A stretch of 64,000 nucleotides of DNA from Streptomyces sp. ITFR-21 (GTDB lineage Bacteria > Actinomycetota > Actinomycetes > Streptomycetales > Streptomycetaceae): contig NZ_CP134605.1 of assembly GCF_031844685.1 (NCBI RefSeq), positions 6,546,001 through 6,610,000 on the forward strand, written 5' to 3'. Below, piece by piece: positions 1-6,795 of this stretch. Position numbers and translations under genes: made by a program. A model generated the notes under the pieces. The model was not told the origin of the DNA. It saw nothing but the letters and a program-made list of their open reading frames with translations, and did not search any database. Each line of letters begins with the position of its first letter. The stretch's first letter is position 1.

Positions 1-774
1 GTCGTCGCGGCGGGAGTCGCCGGCCGCGCGCATCCACAGCTCGTTGAACGGCACCTCGTGCTTGGCCAGCCACGCCTCGGTCTCCTTGCGGAAGTCGTCG
101 CCGCGGCCGGACAGCAGGATGATCCAGTCGTCGTTGGCCAGGCGGAACGAGACGAGGGCGCGGCGCACGGACTCGTTCAGGAGGTCTTCGCCGCAGCGGG
201 CGAAGTCGAACGGGCCGCGGTCACCGGTGAGCGCCAGGGTCCCGTCGATGTCGCACATGATCGCCGACGGCAGCGCCGGGTTGGGCACGTAGGGCTCGAC
301 GCTCGGGGTGTCGTTCATCCACTCGTCGGTGAGCCGCCAGCCGTTGCGGGTGGCCTTGAGGTGGTTGGCGTGAAGGCGCTGGATGACGTCCTCACCCACC
401 GAGTTCTCGCGGGCGGCGTCACGCCGCAGGCACTCCTCGAACGGCACGCCGGTGAAGTCGTGCACCTGAAAGACGGCCTGTCCGAGAGCGGCGGCCTTGA
501 GGCGCTTGGGGATGTGCGGCGTCAGGTGGGTGTTGTCCACGGCGACATCGAAGCCGCCCGCTATGGCCTCGCGCACCGCCGCATCCTGGATGCCCAGCGC
601 GGTCTGCTCGTGGGCGTGCGACCAGACCCGCTCGCCGCCGGAGTCGTCGAGCATGGCCCGCAGGTCGTCCAGGTTGATCCGGCGGATGCGTCCCTTGGAC
701 TCGGCGAGCAGCGCCCGCGCAGCAGTCGTCTTGCCGCTCGCGGGGAGCCCGGTCATGACGTGGATCGTGGGCAT
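1..774 (-). CDS. Polynucleotide kinase-phosphatase, T4 Pnkp-like (partial, cut by window edge)
   Basis: Predicted two-domain RNA end-healing enzyme: 5'-hydroxyl kinase plus 3'-phosphatase, which prepares broken RNA (typically cleaved tRNA) for ligation. Residues 258 onward are missing. I see a P-loop, GLPASGKTT, at residues 9-17, a kinase-type DDL and DNTHL, then a HAD phosphatase motif DIDGTLALTG with RGPFDFARC after it and a later LLSGRGDDF. The order and spacing match T4 Pnkp, which is about 300 aa, so roughly 40 residues are lost. The start ATG lies 3 bases after the RNA ligase stop, so the two genes should be co-transcribed and probably translationally coupled. In phage T4 the same pair reverses tRNA damage by host anticodon nuclease; that role here is inference. 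Confidence 0.9.
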   Translation of the reverse strand, partial: MPTIHVMTGLPASGKTTAARALLAESKGRIRRINLDDLRAMLDDSGGERVWSHAHEQTALGIQDAAVREAIAGGFDVAVDNTHLTPHIPKRLKAAALGQAVFQVHDFTGVPFEECLRRDAARENSVGEDVIQRLHANHLKATRNGWRLTDEWMNDTPSVEPYVPNPALPSAIMCDIDGTLALTGDRGPFDFARCGEDLLNESVRRALVSFRLANDDWIILLSGRGDDFRKETEAWLAKHEVPFNELWMRAAGDSRRDD

Positions 775-777
775 CGG

Positions 778-1902
778 TCAGCCTTCTTCGTCGTTCTTGA
801 ACGGCTTGTCGCCGCGGGGCTTGATCTGCTTCCACGCCCAGTCGCTGACGGCCTTGTCGCGGCCGTCGTGGACGAGGAACAGCGCGGAGCGGTACTCGGA
901 CTGTGTCGCGGCGAGCGCGAACGTCTTCCGGTCCGGGTCGGCGGGGAGGGTGTCGAGGACTGCTCGGTGCGCGGTGAACGCTTCGCCGACGAGCCGGTCG
1001 TGCTGTTCGCGCAGGCCGGCTGCAATGTTGCGGGCCCAGTCGGCGAACTCGTCCGGCACCTGGTCGAACAGCACCGACGGCTCCTGCCCGGAGGCGAGGA
1101 CTTCCCAGATCGTCTTCTCGTTCGTGCCGGTGAACAGCTTGTGGAGCGTCAGGTACGACGACAGCTTGATCTTCGCGCGTGCCCCGGAGGCGTACCGGAT
1201 GACGTAGCCCTCCTCCTCGGTGCCGCCGACCGTCGCCCCGTCCAGGGTGGTGCTCGCCGCCGCCAACTGCTCCACGTCGGCGAGGCCGTCGCGCAGGCCC
1301 CAGGAGCGGACGACGGGGCCGATCGGCTTCCAGTGCGGGCCGACCTCGGCGAGCGTCGCCTCGGTGCCGTCCGCCGGCCGGAAGGCGGCGAGCAGCATCA
1401 GCTCCTCGCGCTGCCCGTAGTCCACGACGATGCGGTTCGCCGGGTAGATCGCCTCCGCAAGGTAGGTCAGTCCGGGGTCGAGACCGGTCAGGTCGGCGCC
1501 GTCGAGGACTGCCTGCGCCCACTGTGCCTGCTCGCTGATGAACGATCCCTTGGAGGCGGCACGCCACCGGCCGTCGTAGTGGAACGCGATGATCAGGGAC
1601 CCGTCGGCCTTCTCGAAGATCTCGAATGGTTCGGCGGGCAGCGGAGGTGCGAAGTCGTACACGCCGTGCATCCCCGTAACGAAGATCTTCGGGAAGGGGA
1701 GCGCCACGACCCCGCCGGTCCTGTCGTCGGCGATCAGGCCGCGGCACCGCATGGTGACGAGATTCCACGCGTGGGAGTACTGGACATCTCGCGTGTAAGT
1801 CAGAATGGAAAGGGGCAGCTCCGGGTGGGCCTTGCGCGTCACCTGACCAGCCACGATTGCGGCCTCCAGGTCATCCAAGTTGAACAGCTCGGAGAGCTTC
1901 AT
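778..1902 (-). CDS. RNA ligase, T4 Rnl1-like
   Basis: ATP-dependent RNA ligase expected to join 3'-OH and 5'-phosphate RNA ends. The nucleotidyltransferase motif I is EKADGS with the adenylated lysine at residue 98 (T4 Rnl1 uses Lys99). Other hallmarks are MRCRG near residue 51, EEGYVIRY (motif IV) and KIKLSSY (motif V). It is 374 aa, the same size as T4 Rnl1. An ATG 12 bases upstream (1914) is possible, but GGAGG of the ribosome-binding site overlaps that codon and sits 6 bases before the ATG at 1902, so I chose the latter. It is followed after 3 bases by polynucleotide kinase and preceded by an HNH gene and a truncated ligase copy. Confidence 0.93.
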   Translation of the reverse strand: MKLSELFNLDDLEAAIVAGQVTRKAHPELPLSILTYTRDVQYSHAWNLVTMRCRGLIADDRTGGVVALPFPKIFVTGMHGVYDFAPPLPAEPFEIFEKADGSLIIAFHYDGRWRAASKGSFISEQAQWAQAVLDGADLTGLDPGLTYLAEAIYPANRIVVDYGQREELMLLAAFRPADGTEATLAEVGPHWKPIGPVVRSWGLRDGLADVEQLAAASTTLDGATVGGTEEEGYVIRYASGARAKIKLSSYLTLHKLFTGTNEKTIWEVLASGQEPSVLFDQVPDEFADWARNIAAGLREQHDRLVGEAFTAHRAVLDTLPADPDRKTFALAATQSEYRSALFLVHDGRDKAVSDWAWKQIKPRGDKPFKNDEEG

Positions 1903-1922
1903 GCTTGCCTCCATCGGTATTT

Positions 1923-2606
1923 CTAGGTGAGTCCGCGCTCAACGTCGTCTGCGTACTTTTCGAGAATCTCGTTGGCCCACACGACAAGATCGGCCGCCCG
2001 CTGGCCCGACGGCTGAGAGGTCACCCGAAGCTCAAGATTCTCGGACCGGTTGTCGAGCCGATTTCCGTTCTTGTGGTGCGCGTTCTCTCCGGGCTGGAGC
2101 GGACGTCCGAGCCGGTCGGCCAATACCTTTCGGTGCTCCAGAATTCGGCCATGACGATTGACATTAGGGTGCCCGGGTGCTGAGATGCGCCGGTAGCCCT
2201 CCTTGGTTATCTGGCCGGTTCCCGCAGGTGCCATGCTGCGCGGCTTAACCCCGGCAGCGCGCATGTAGCTGTATCGATGGTTTACGCAGAAGCCGCGACT
2301 GGCTACCGGCTTCACACAATCATCATCTTGACAGATCTCATACACCAAGCCAGACTCAAGCACCACGCGGATTTCCGACATGCGATTTTCGATGCACGGT
2401 CGGCAGGTGATGCGAGTGCGGCTCAGGGTGGTCGTCAGGTTGCTTTTAGTCTGCGCCCAAGAAGTGATGGCGACTTCGGCCCACCAGCGCTTCTTGAATA
2501 CCAGGGCAAGATCTTCACTACCCTTGCACATATCGCATATTTTGTCGGTCAAGTGAGTAGCGAGTTGTCCCGCGCACCAACGGGCGTGCTTTTCGGATGA
2601 TGCCAT
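1923..2606 (-). CDS. HNH endonuclease, free-standing, foreign composition
   Basis: Predicted HNH nuclease of 227 aa. The C-terminal domain contains GENAHHKNGNRLDNRSENLELR-type HNH residues (AHHKNG and the downstream DNRSENLE), typical of phage and homing HNH_3 enzymes. The N-terminal half has spaced cysteine pairs (ICDMC, CRPC, then CQDDDC and GFCVNH), suggesting zinc-binding. Codon use is unlike every neighbour: ATA, AAA, AAT, AGT, TGT and GAT are common and local G+C is visibly lower, a sign of recent transfer. No strong Shine-Dalgarno precedes the ATG; an internal ATG at MSEIRV is an alternative. It lies between a truncated ligase copy and the intact ligase, the arrangement expected for a mobile nuclease inserted at a homologous gene. 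Confidence 0.88.
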   Translation of the reverse strand: MASSEKHARWCAGQLATHLTDKICDMCKGSEDLALVFKKRWWAEVAITSWAQTKSNLTTTLSRTRITCRPCIENRMSEIRVVLESGLVYEICQDDDCVKPVASRGFCVNHRYSYMRAAGVKPRSMAPAGTGQITKEGYRRISAPGHPNVNRHGRILEHRKVLADRLGRPLQPGENAHHKNGNRLDNRSENLELRVTSQPSGQRAADLVVWANEILEKYADDVERGLT

Positions 2607-2644
2607 GTCCTGAGTTTACCGTTAACCGAGGATAGGATTCCCGG

Positions 2645-2761
2645 TTATTTGTAAATAGGCAGCATCAATCGCAGCGTCGGGTGGGTCTTGCGGGTGACGT
2701 GGCCTGCGGCGATCGCGGCGGCGAGGTCGTCCGGCGGGAACAGCGTGTTGAGCTGGGTCAC
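2645..2761 (-). pseudogene. Truncated N-terminal copy of the RNA ligase (38 aa)
   Basis: A GTG-initiated 38-codon frame, preceded by GAAAGG, whose product aligns with the N-terminus of the intact ligase: LFPPDDLAAAIAAGHVTRK against LFNLDDLEAAIVAGQVTRK, then HPTLRL against HPELPL. Homology stops after about 36 residues, where a lower-GC segment with a TAA stop begins and runs into the HNH gene. The nucleotide sequences have diverged, so it is not a fresh duplication. It is most likely the 5' remnant of an older ligase gene displaced by the HNH gene and the incoming ligase-kinase module. A functional short peptide is possible but unlikely. Confidence 0.8.
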
Positions 2762-2818
2762 AGCGGGCCTTTCGGTGGGCTGATCTGATGGTGAACGGTC
2801 AGGGGGGCGGCGAACGAG

Positions 2819-2899
2819 TTAGCCGGCGCTCGGCTCGCGTCCCGCGCAGGACCTGGTGCCACAGCTCCGCCTGGGGTGACCGGGTGGAGTCTCGCTCAC
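2819..2899 (-). CDS. Very small ORF, unknown (26 aa)
   Basis: GTG frame overlapping the previous stop (GTGA) with AAGGAGG about 8 bases upstream. The product has no recognisable motif. The ribosome-binding site and coupling are the only support; it may be a decayed or spurious frame. Confidence 0.3.
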   Translation of the reverse strand: MSETPPGHPRRSCGTRSCAGREPSAG

Positions 2900-2973
2900 G
2901 GCATGTCCTCCTTGGTCACGGTCTCGAACCACCGCCAGAGCCCGTCGTCCCAGTACTCGACGCGGGCGGTCAT
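2896..2973 (-). CDS. Very small ORF, unknown (25 aa)
   Basis: Starts with ATG overlapping the upstream stop by ATGA. The product, MTARVEYWDDGLWRWFETV followed by six residues, is rich in aromatic and acidic residues. The tight coupling to both neighbours is typical of phage-like small genes. No function can be assigned. Confidence 0.4.
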   Translation of the reverse strand: MTARVEYWDDGLWRWFETVTKEDMP

Positions 2974-3515
2974 CGGAGCCCCCGCAGCCACCAGTAGGCG
3001 CGCTCTGCCGGACGGCGGACAAACCGCTGCCGGCTGACCCACCAGCGGGTGCGCCAGCCGTACCGGCCCTCCGGGTACCAGCGCAGCAGGGGGCGCCGGG
3101 CGAACCGCTGCCCGCAGTGGGGGCAGGTGTACGCACGCCAGACGCGCACCGTCCGGCCGGTCGCCTCGGACGCCCCGGAGGTCCAGCACGCTGGGCAGCG
3201 GTGCGGCTTGTCCAGATCGGCGCGCACCAAGTACGGGACGGCGGTCAGAGGGGGGGCCGTCGTCGTGTCGATGCGGTCGGCTCCGTCGCGGATGCCCTTG
3301 ACGTAGCTGGCGGCGCACAGGCTGGTGAGCAGTCCGTCCTCCTGGTCGGCGAAGTCCCGCACCGTCTCGGCGTCGTGGGCGCGGACGGCGGCTTCGAGAC
3401 GGCTGACAGCGTCTCGGGCCTGGTCGGCGTTCGGGGCGGCGAGCAGCACGAAGTACTCGTGCACGTCCCGCCGCGCCTCGGCCACGGCCCGCTCGGCATC
3501 GGACACGGCGGTCAC
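2970..3515 (-). CDS. Hypothetical protein with C-terminal zinc ribbon
   Basis: A 181-aa protein. The N-terminal two thirds is helical and charged, without a known domain. Near residue 107 a CPAC pair is followed about 22 residues later by CPHC, forming a probable zinc ribbon, and the tail is rich in Trp and Arg (YGWRTRWWVSRQRF). The GTG start overlaps the stop of the 67-aa gene upstream by four bases. It is likely a nucleic-acid-binding small protein of the island; the specific role is unknown. Confidence 0.65.
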   Translation of the reverse strand: MTAVSDAERAVAEARRDVHEYFVLLAAPNADQARDAVSRLEAAVRAHDAETVRDFADQEDGLLTSLCAASYVKGIRDGADRIDTTTAPPLTAVPYLVRADLDKPHRCPACWTSGASEATGRTVRVWRAYTCPHCGQRFARRPLLRWYPEGRYGWRTRWWVSRQRFVRRPAERAYWWLRGLR

Positions 3516-3715
3516 GGGGTGGCCTCCAGTGCGCTCTTCCCCTGCGTCTCCAGCTCGGCGAGCCGGATCAGGTCGCCGGCTGCCCGGTTGGTCGGCCCGT
3601 ACTTCGCCCGCAGGTACGCGGCGGCCAGACGCAGGGTCTCCTCCCGGGCCTCGGCCACCACCTCGCAGGCGATGGGTTCGCCCATGTCGCGGATCACTCT
3701 GTCCAGCGCGGTCAT
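3512..3715 (-). CDS. Small helical hypothetical protein (67 aa)
   Basis: Starts at an ATG with AAGGAGAG 6-9 bases upstream. The product (MTALDRVIRDMGEPIACEV at the N-terminus) is acidic and mostly helical, with no recognised domain. Its stop overlaps the next start (GTGA), so it is coupled to the zinc-ribbon gene. A longer in-frame extension upstream has no credible start signal and was not used. Confidence 0.6.
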   Translation of the reverse strand: MTALDRVIRDMGEPIACEVVAEAREETLRLAAAYLRAKYGPTNRAAGDLIRLAELETQGKSALEATP

Positions 3716-3755
3716 GTGTCTCTCTCCTTGCTGCGGTGCTGGGCGCGGGCGGGGG

Positions 3756-3980
3756 TCAGGCGGGGTCGTCGTCGTGTTGGGTGGCGCAGTCGGGTTGGTG
3801 CCAGAACCCCACGCCTGCATGGACCTCGGCGTCGCACGTGCACTGGGGCGCGTCGGCACAGGGCCAAGGCTGTCCGCAGGCGCACAGCTTCCCGCCATGC
3901 GGATACGACTCGATGTCGTCCCGCCGGTAGTGCCTGACGCGCCGGGCGCTGTACGGAGGCCGGGGCTTCTCGCGAGCCAT
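3756..3980 (-). CDS. Small cysteine/histidine-rich protein (74 aa)
   Basis: Preceded by CAGGAAGGAC about 9 bases from the ATG. The product has a basic N-terminus (MAREKPRPPYSARRVRHYRR) and then cysteines and histidines in CACGQPWPCADAPQCTCDAE and a later HQPDC, so it probably binds zinc. This is a common type of small ORF in Streptomyces phage and ICE cargo. Function unknown. Confidence 0.6.
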   Translation of the reverse strand: MAREKPRPPYSARRVRHYRRDDIESYPHGGKLCACGQPWPCADAPQCTCDAEVHAGVGFWHQPDCATQHDDDPA

Positions 3981-4052
3981 GCTGGCAAGTCCTTCCTGGT
4001 CGTGGTCGGTGCCGCCCGGCCGCGTGGGGGACGGCCGGGGCGGGGGCGAGGG

Positions 4053-4562
4053 TTACGCGTCGAGCTGAGCGCGGTGGGCGGTGATCTCGACCGTGAGGTC
4101 AATCCCGGCGTCCGCGAGGTAGGCGATCAGGTCGAGGTCGTTCACGGCCTGGCCCTCCTCGCGGTTGCCGAGGTACCGGGCGACCGCTTGCCGGATCGCG
4201 GCGATGTCGGACAGGAGGTCGTCGCGGGTCCACTCGGCCGCCTCCATGGTTCCGGCGGCGCGGTCTCGGGCCGACGCGTAGGCGGTACGGAGGCGGTCGG
4301 TGTCGGCGGGGCGGTGCTGCTGCACGATGTCCCGGAGCCAGCCCGGCCAGCCCTCGGGCTTGCCCAGGTCACCGGGCTGCACGAAGTACGGATTCGCTTC
4401 GCTGTCGAAGGCGACCGCCGACGGGGCGCCGTCGACGTAGGTGATGCGCAGGCTGGTGACCTGGGTGGGCGTGCCGTACTCGTCGGTGATCACGGGCCCG
4501 TCGGTGAAGGCGAGTTCGACACTGGTCCGGGTGCGGGTGATGCTGGTGGCGAAGGTGGTCAT
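4053..4562 (-). CDS. Hypothetical protein (169 aa)
   Basis: The N-terminal half is predicted beta-rich (repeated TSVEL, VTSLRITYVDG) and the C-terminal half helical with many Arg, Glu and Asp (residues 80-165). I recognise no family. It has normal high-GC codon use and an upstream purine stretch (GAAAGGCCC) before the ATG. It is part of the leftward small-gene series and 19 bases after the preceding gene. Confidence 0.6.
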   Translation of the reverse strand: MTTFATSITRTRTSVELAFTDGPVITDEYGTPTQVTSLRITYVDGAPSAVAFDSEANPYFVQPGDLGKPEGWPGWLRDIVQQHRPADTDRLRTAYASARDRAAGTMEAAEWTRDDLLSDIAAIRQAVARYLGNREEGQAVNDLDLIAYLADAGIDLTVEITAHRAQLDA

Positions 4563-4581
4563 GGCGGGTGGGCCTTTCTGG

Positions 4582-4791
4582 TCAGGCGGCCTTGTTGCGG
4601 CGGAGGGCTTGCCGCTGGGTGCAGCGGTGCTCGGGCAGGCTGGTCAAGGTCTGGGCGCGCATTACGTAGCCGCAGTCCGCACAGCGGGCGAACCCGGTGC
4701 AGCGCAGGAGTTCGTCGGCGGTTGCGTCCGGGGTCGACTTCTCAGCGGCCAGGAACGCGTGGCGGTTCGGGTTGTTGAGGTGGCCGGTCAC
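4582..4791 (-). CDS. Small CxxC protein (69 aa)
   Basis: GTG-initiated frame with CTGFARCADCGYVM and a later HRC, a likely single zinc site. No good Shine-Dalgarno is visible, so the start is uncertain. It sits between a WYL-domain gene and a 169-aa hypothetical in the same orientation. Confidence 0.5.
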   Translation of the reverse strand: MTGHLNNPNRHAFLAAEKSTPDATADELLRCTGFARCADCGYVMRAQTLTSLPEHRCTQRQALRRNKAA

Positions 4792-4815
4792 GTCGGCGGT
4801 TGCGGCGAACTCGGT

Positions 4816-5124
4816 CTAGCCGACCTCCAGCGTCGTCATCCGGTCGGCCCGGAACGTGGTGTCCTCGCCGTCGCGGTGGTCGAACGCGCGGCAGGTGATG
4901 TTTCCGGCGGCGGTGGTGTCGAGCCGGTGGGGGGTGATGTCGCGGACGGAGGCGACGCCCTTGGAGTCGGTGTAGGCGATCCGCACGGTGGCGCCCTGGT
5001 CGATCGCGGTGAACAGGCGGACCAGGAGCGTGAACCTCGCGCCGCGGACGGCGGTGACGAGTGCCCGGCCGGCGCTCATGGCGGCGCGGATCGTGCGGCG
5101 GATGGTACGGAGCGTGCGGGCCAT
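4816..5124 (-). CDS. Stand-alone WYL-like domain protein (102 aa)
   Basis: After a basic N-terminal helix (MARTLRTIRRTIRAAMSAG), residues 45-102 read like a WYL domain: RIAYTDSKG, SVRDITPHRL, then CRAFDHRDGEDTTFRADRM ending TLEVG. WYL domains bind ligands or nucleic acids and usually follow a winged helix in regulators of defence and RNA-repair systems. Here the DNA-binding part is missing and the protein is about one third of a normal WYL regulator. Its location upstream of an RNA ligase-kinase module is notable, but a regulatory link is inference. Confidence 0.65.
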   Translation of the reverse strand: MARTLRTIRRTIRAAMSAGRALVTAVRGARFTLLVRLFTAIDQGATVRIAYTDSKGVASVRDITPHRLDTTAAGNITCRAFDHRDGEDTTFRADRMTTLEVG

Positions 5125-5161
5125 CGGGTCCCCCTCGGGTGGTGCGGTGTGGTGGGTGGCG

Positions 5162-5184
5162 GCCCGCCCCAGGGAGGGGCGGGC
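5162..5184. terminator. Hairpin between leftward genes, possible terminator or attenuator
   Basis: Perfect 9-bp stem GCCCGCCCC / GGGGCGGGC with loop AGGGA, lying between the DUF2786-like gene and the WYL gene. There is no T-run on the leftward strand, so it may only slow transcription. Confidence 0.45.
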
Positions 5185-5192
5185 GGAGTGGG

Positions 5193-5537
5193 TCAGGAGA
5201 GGGATCCGGCGCGAGGAGCGCGGTTGGCGAGGGTGCGGGCGATCGTCCAGCCGCTGGCTTCGGCCGTCTCTCGATCCATGTGAGTGCAGTTGTCGCAGGC
5301 GTCGAGCGTGTTGGAGCCCTGCCGGGTGAACACATGAGTGGCGGGCTGGGGGCAGTTCCAGCAGCGAGTAGTGGGCATGACGGGCTCCGGGGTGGGGTTG
5401 GCGCTGGCCTTACGGGCGAGGCGGCTGAGGGCTCGGCGGGCGGCTTCGCGCTCGGTGTTTCCGGTGCGCGGGTGATTGATGAGTGCGGTGAGGTGCCGCA
5501 CCTTCTGCTGCGTCTTCGTGGCCGTCATCGCCTTCAT
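5193..5537 (-). CDS. DUF2786-like/zinc-binding small protein (114 aa)
   Basis: Start chosen at the ATG preceded by GGGAG; an upstream in-frame ATG at 5636 would overlap the divergent antitoxin gene and promoter. Residues 8-45 (QQKVRHLTALINHPRTGNTE and on to AARRALSRLARKA) resemble the short helical DUF2786 segment of phage and plasmid proteins. A zinc-like region follows, CWNCPQPATHVF and DACDNCTHMD. It is the first gene of the leftward set and is divergent from the Phd-like antitoxin, sharing a 90-bp intergenic region with repeated TGTACATCAAG motifs. Confidence 0.6.
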   Translation of the reverse strand: MKAMTATKTQQKVRHLTALINHPRTGNTEREAARRALSRLARKASANPTPEPVMPTTRCWNCPQPATHVFTRQGSNTLDACDNCTHMDRETAEASGWTIARTLANRAPRAGSLS

Positions 5538-5578
5538 GTCCGTCTCCCTGCTCGCCGCTTCCCTGCTGATGTCTCTAC

Positions 5579-5606
5579 TGTACATCAAGTCTTTATGTAC
5601 ATCAAG
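5579..5606. promoter_or_regulatory. Tandem TGTACATCAAG operator between divergent genes
   Basis: Two exact copies of TGTACATCAAG at 5579-5589 and 5596-5606, 17 bp apart, each containing the palindrome TGTACA. They lie in the divergent promoter region; TAGAGT at 5616-5621, 7 bases before the antitoxin ATG, looks like a -10 box for a leaderless transcript. Antitoxins of this type usually repress their own operon, so this is the expected binding site. Confidence 0.5.
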
Positions 5607-5628
5607 CCCCAATGGTAGAGTTGGCTCT

Positions 5629-5850
5629 ATGGACACCGAGAAGGCCGATCACTCCATCGCCGAGGCACGCGCGAACCTCTCCGAACTGCTCGTCTCCACG
5701 CGCCTCTTGCGGCGGACTTACTTCTTCACCAGCAGAGGCAAGCGGCAAGCGGCGGTCGTACCCGTCGAACTGGGCGAAGCCGTCGAGAAAGCCGGCGGGG
5801 CAGACAAGGCAACGGCCATCATCAACAGCCACCTAGAGGGTGACCAATGA
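5629..5850 (+). CDS. Phd/YefM-like antitoxin (73 aa)
   Basis: The short acidic protein carries the Phd/YefM pattern: IAEARANLSELL early and SRGKRQAAVVPVEL in the middle, as in Phd proteins (EAR.nl..l...r.Gkp.AvlvP). Phd antitoxins bind their operator through the N-terminus and neutralise a toxin through a C-terminal tail. The start at 5629 fits the family's N-terminus and a leaderless -10 (TAGAGT) 7 bases upstream. The stop overlaps the start of the GIY-YIG gene (ATGA), as in true toxin-antitoxin pairs. Confidence 0.75.
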   Translation: MDTEKADHSIAEARANLSELLVSTRLLRRTYFFTSRGKRQAAVVPVELGEAVEKAGGADKATAIINSHLEGDQ

Positions 5851-6392
5851 GGGAACGCACCGCCCTCTACCGGGTGTACGACACCAGTGACGCCTTGCTC
5901 TACGTCGGCATCTCTACCGACCCAGAGCGGCGCTGGAGCGAGCACGCAGGAGAGAAGTCGTGGTGGGAAAGAGAGGCCGTCCGGCAGACTGTCGAGTGGT
6001 ACAGCACGCGCGCCGAAGCCGGTCGAGCCGAGTCCGTAGCGGTCCGCACGGAAGCACCACGCCGAAACCGAGTCGTACCGGCTGCGGACGGATCCTCCAG
6101 CTTTCGTCTCATTACTCCGCGCCCCTGTCGCACCAAGGCACCGAGGCGAGCGCCACGCCGCAAGGCAAAACTACCCAGCGGGGCGCGGGGATTCGCTGCC
6201 ACCGATGACCTGTGGCAACGCTTCGGCGACGCCGTAGAAGGAAGCGCCGACGCGGAAGCCGACATGTCCAAAGTCCTGCGCGCGTTCGTCCGTTGGTACG
6301 TCCACGAGGCAGGCGCCAAGCTCCCAGACAGGCCAGTCGCCGGCCCTTGGTCGAAACCCGCCCCCGCCCCTTCCGCGACCGAGGAGAGTTGA
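5847..6392 (+). CDS. GIY-YIG nuclease-domain protein, probable toxin partner
   Basis: A 181-aa protein. Residues 7-42 match the start of a GIY-YIG nuclease: LYRVYDTSDALLYVGIST (the RVY and YVG motifs), then PERRWSEH with a candidate catalytic Arg and SWWERE with a candidate Glu. The middle is basic and low-complexity (residues 90-110). The C-terminal part, DDLWQRFGDAV to VLRAFVRWYVHEAGAKLP, resembles ribbon-helix-helix domains of Streptomyces mobile elements. Translationally coupled to a Phd-like antitoxin, so a toxin role is likely but not proven; a DNA-processing or stability role is the alternative. Confidence 0.75.
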   Translation: MRERTALYRVYDTSDALLYVGISTDPERRWSEHAGEKSWWEREAVRQTVEWYSTRAEAGRAESVAVRTEAPRRNRVVPAADGSSSFRLITPRPCRTKAPRRAPRRKAKLPSGARGFAATDDLWQRFGDAVEGSADAEADMSKVLRAFVRWYVHEAGAKLPDRPVAGPWSKPAPAPSATEES

Positions 6393-6395
6393 CCC

Positions 6396-6533
6396 ATGAC
6401 ACTGCTGAGCCGCATCCCTGGTGACATCCGGGCGGGCCTCCGGGCGTGCCTGGACCTGCTGCTGTGGGGGCACGTCTACCCCAGCCGCTACCCGACGGGC
6501 GCGTCCGCCCCGGACATCGCAGAGGAGAGTTGA
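6396..6533 (+). CDS. Small ORF, unknown (45 aa)
   Basis: ATG with GAGGAGAG 8 bases upstream, 3 bases after the GIY-YIG stop. The product begins MTLLSRIPGDIRAGLRACLD and may form one amphipathic helix. The end of the gene carries the ribosome-binding site (GAGGAGAG) of the next gene. No function assigned. Confidence 0.5.
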   Translation: MTLLSRIPGDIRAGLRACLDLLLWGHVYPSRYPTGASAPDIAEES

Positions 6534-6536
6534 GGC

Positions 6537-6791
6537 ATGGATCTGCTGACCTTCGTCCGCCAGAGTCTCGCCGAGGACTCCGCACTGGGTGCCGCCGAGC
6601 TGCACGCGAAGATGCGGATCATCCGAGCGTGGCCCGACCCCTTCGGCAACTGGACGGCCGAACAGGCCGAGGCGGCACGAGCCATGAAGGAGGCCGTGCT
6701 CCGCGCAATGGCGTCGGTGTACGAGGAGCACCCGGACTACCGGCCCGACCTGCCGTGGACCGCCGCATCTCAGACCGAGAAGGACCGGTGA
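6537..6791 (+). CDS. DUF6221-like small protein (84 aa)
   Basis: MDLLTFVRQSLAEDSALGAA at the N-terminus, a MRIIRAW segment in the middle and a C-terminal VYEEHPDYRPDLPW are the hallmarks of the small DUF6221-type proteins common in Streptomyces prophages and plasmids. It has a strong Shine-Dalgarno and immediate coupling to the gene before. Role unknown. Confidence 0.6.
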   Translation: MDLLTFVRQSLAEDSALGAAELHAKMRIIRAWPDPFGNWTAEQAEAARAMKEAVLRAMASVYEEHPDYRPDLPWTAASQTEKDR

Positions 6792-6795
6792 CCCC

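Noticed and set aside
58..1926. Long plus-strand frame of 622 codons
   Set aside because: It is the antisense shadow of the RNA ligase and kinase genes; the minus-strand proteins carry complete catalytic motifs and a proper ribosome-binding site.
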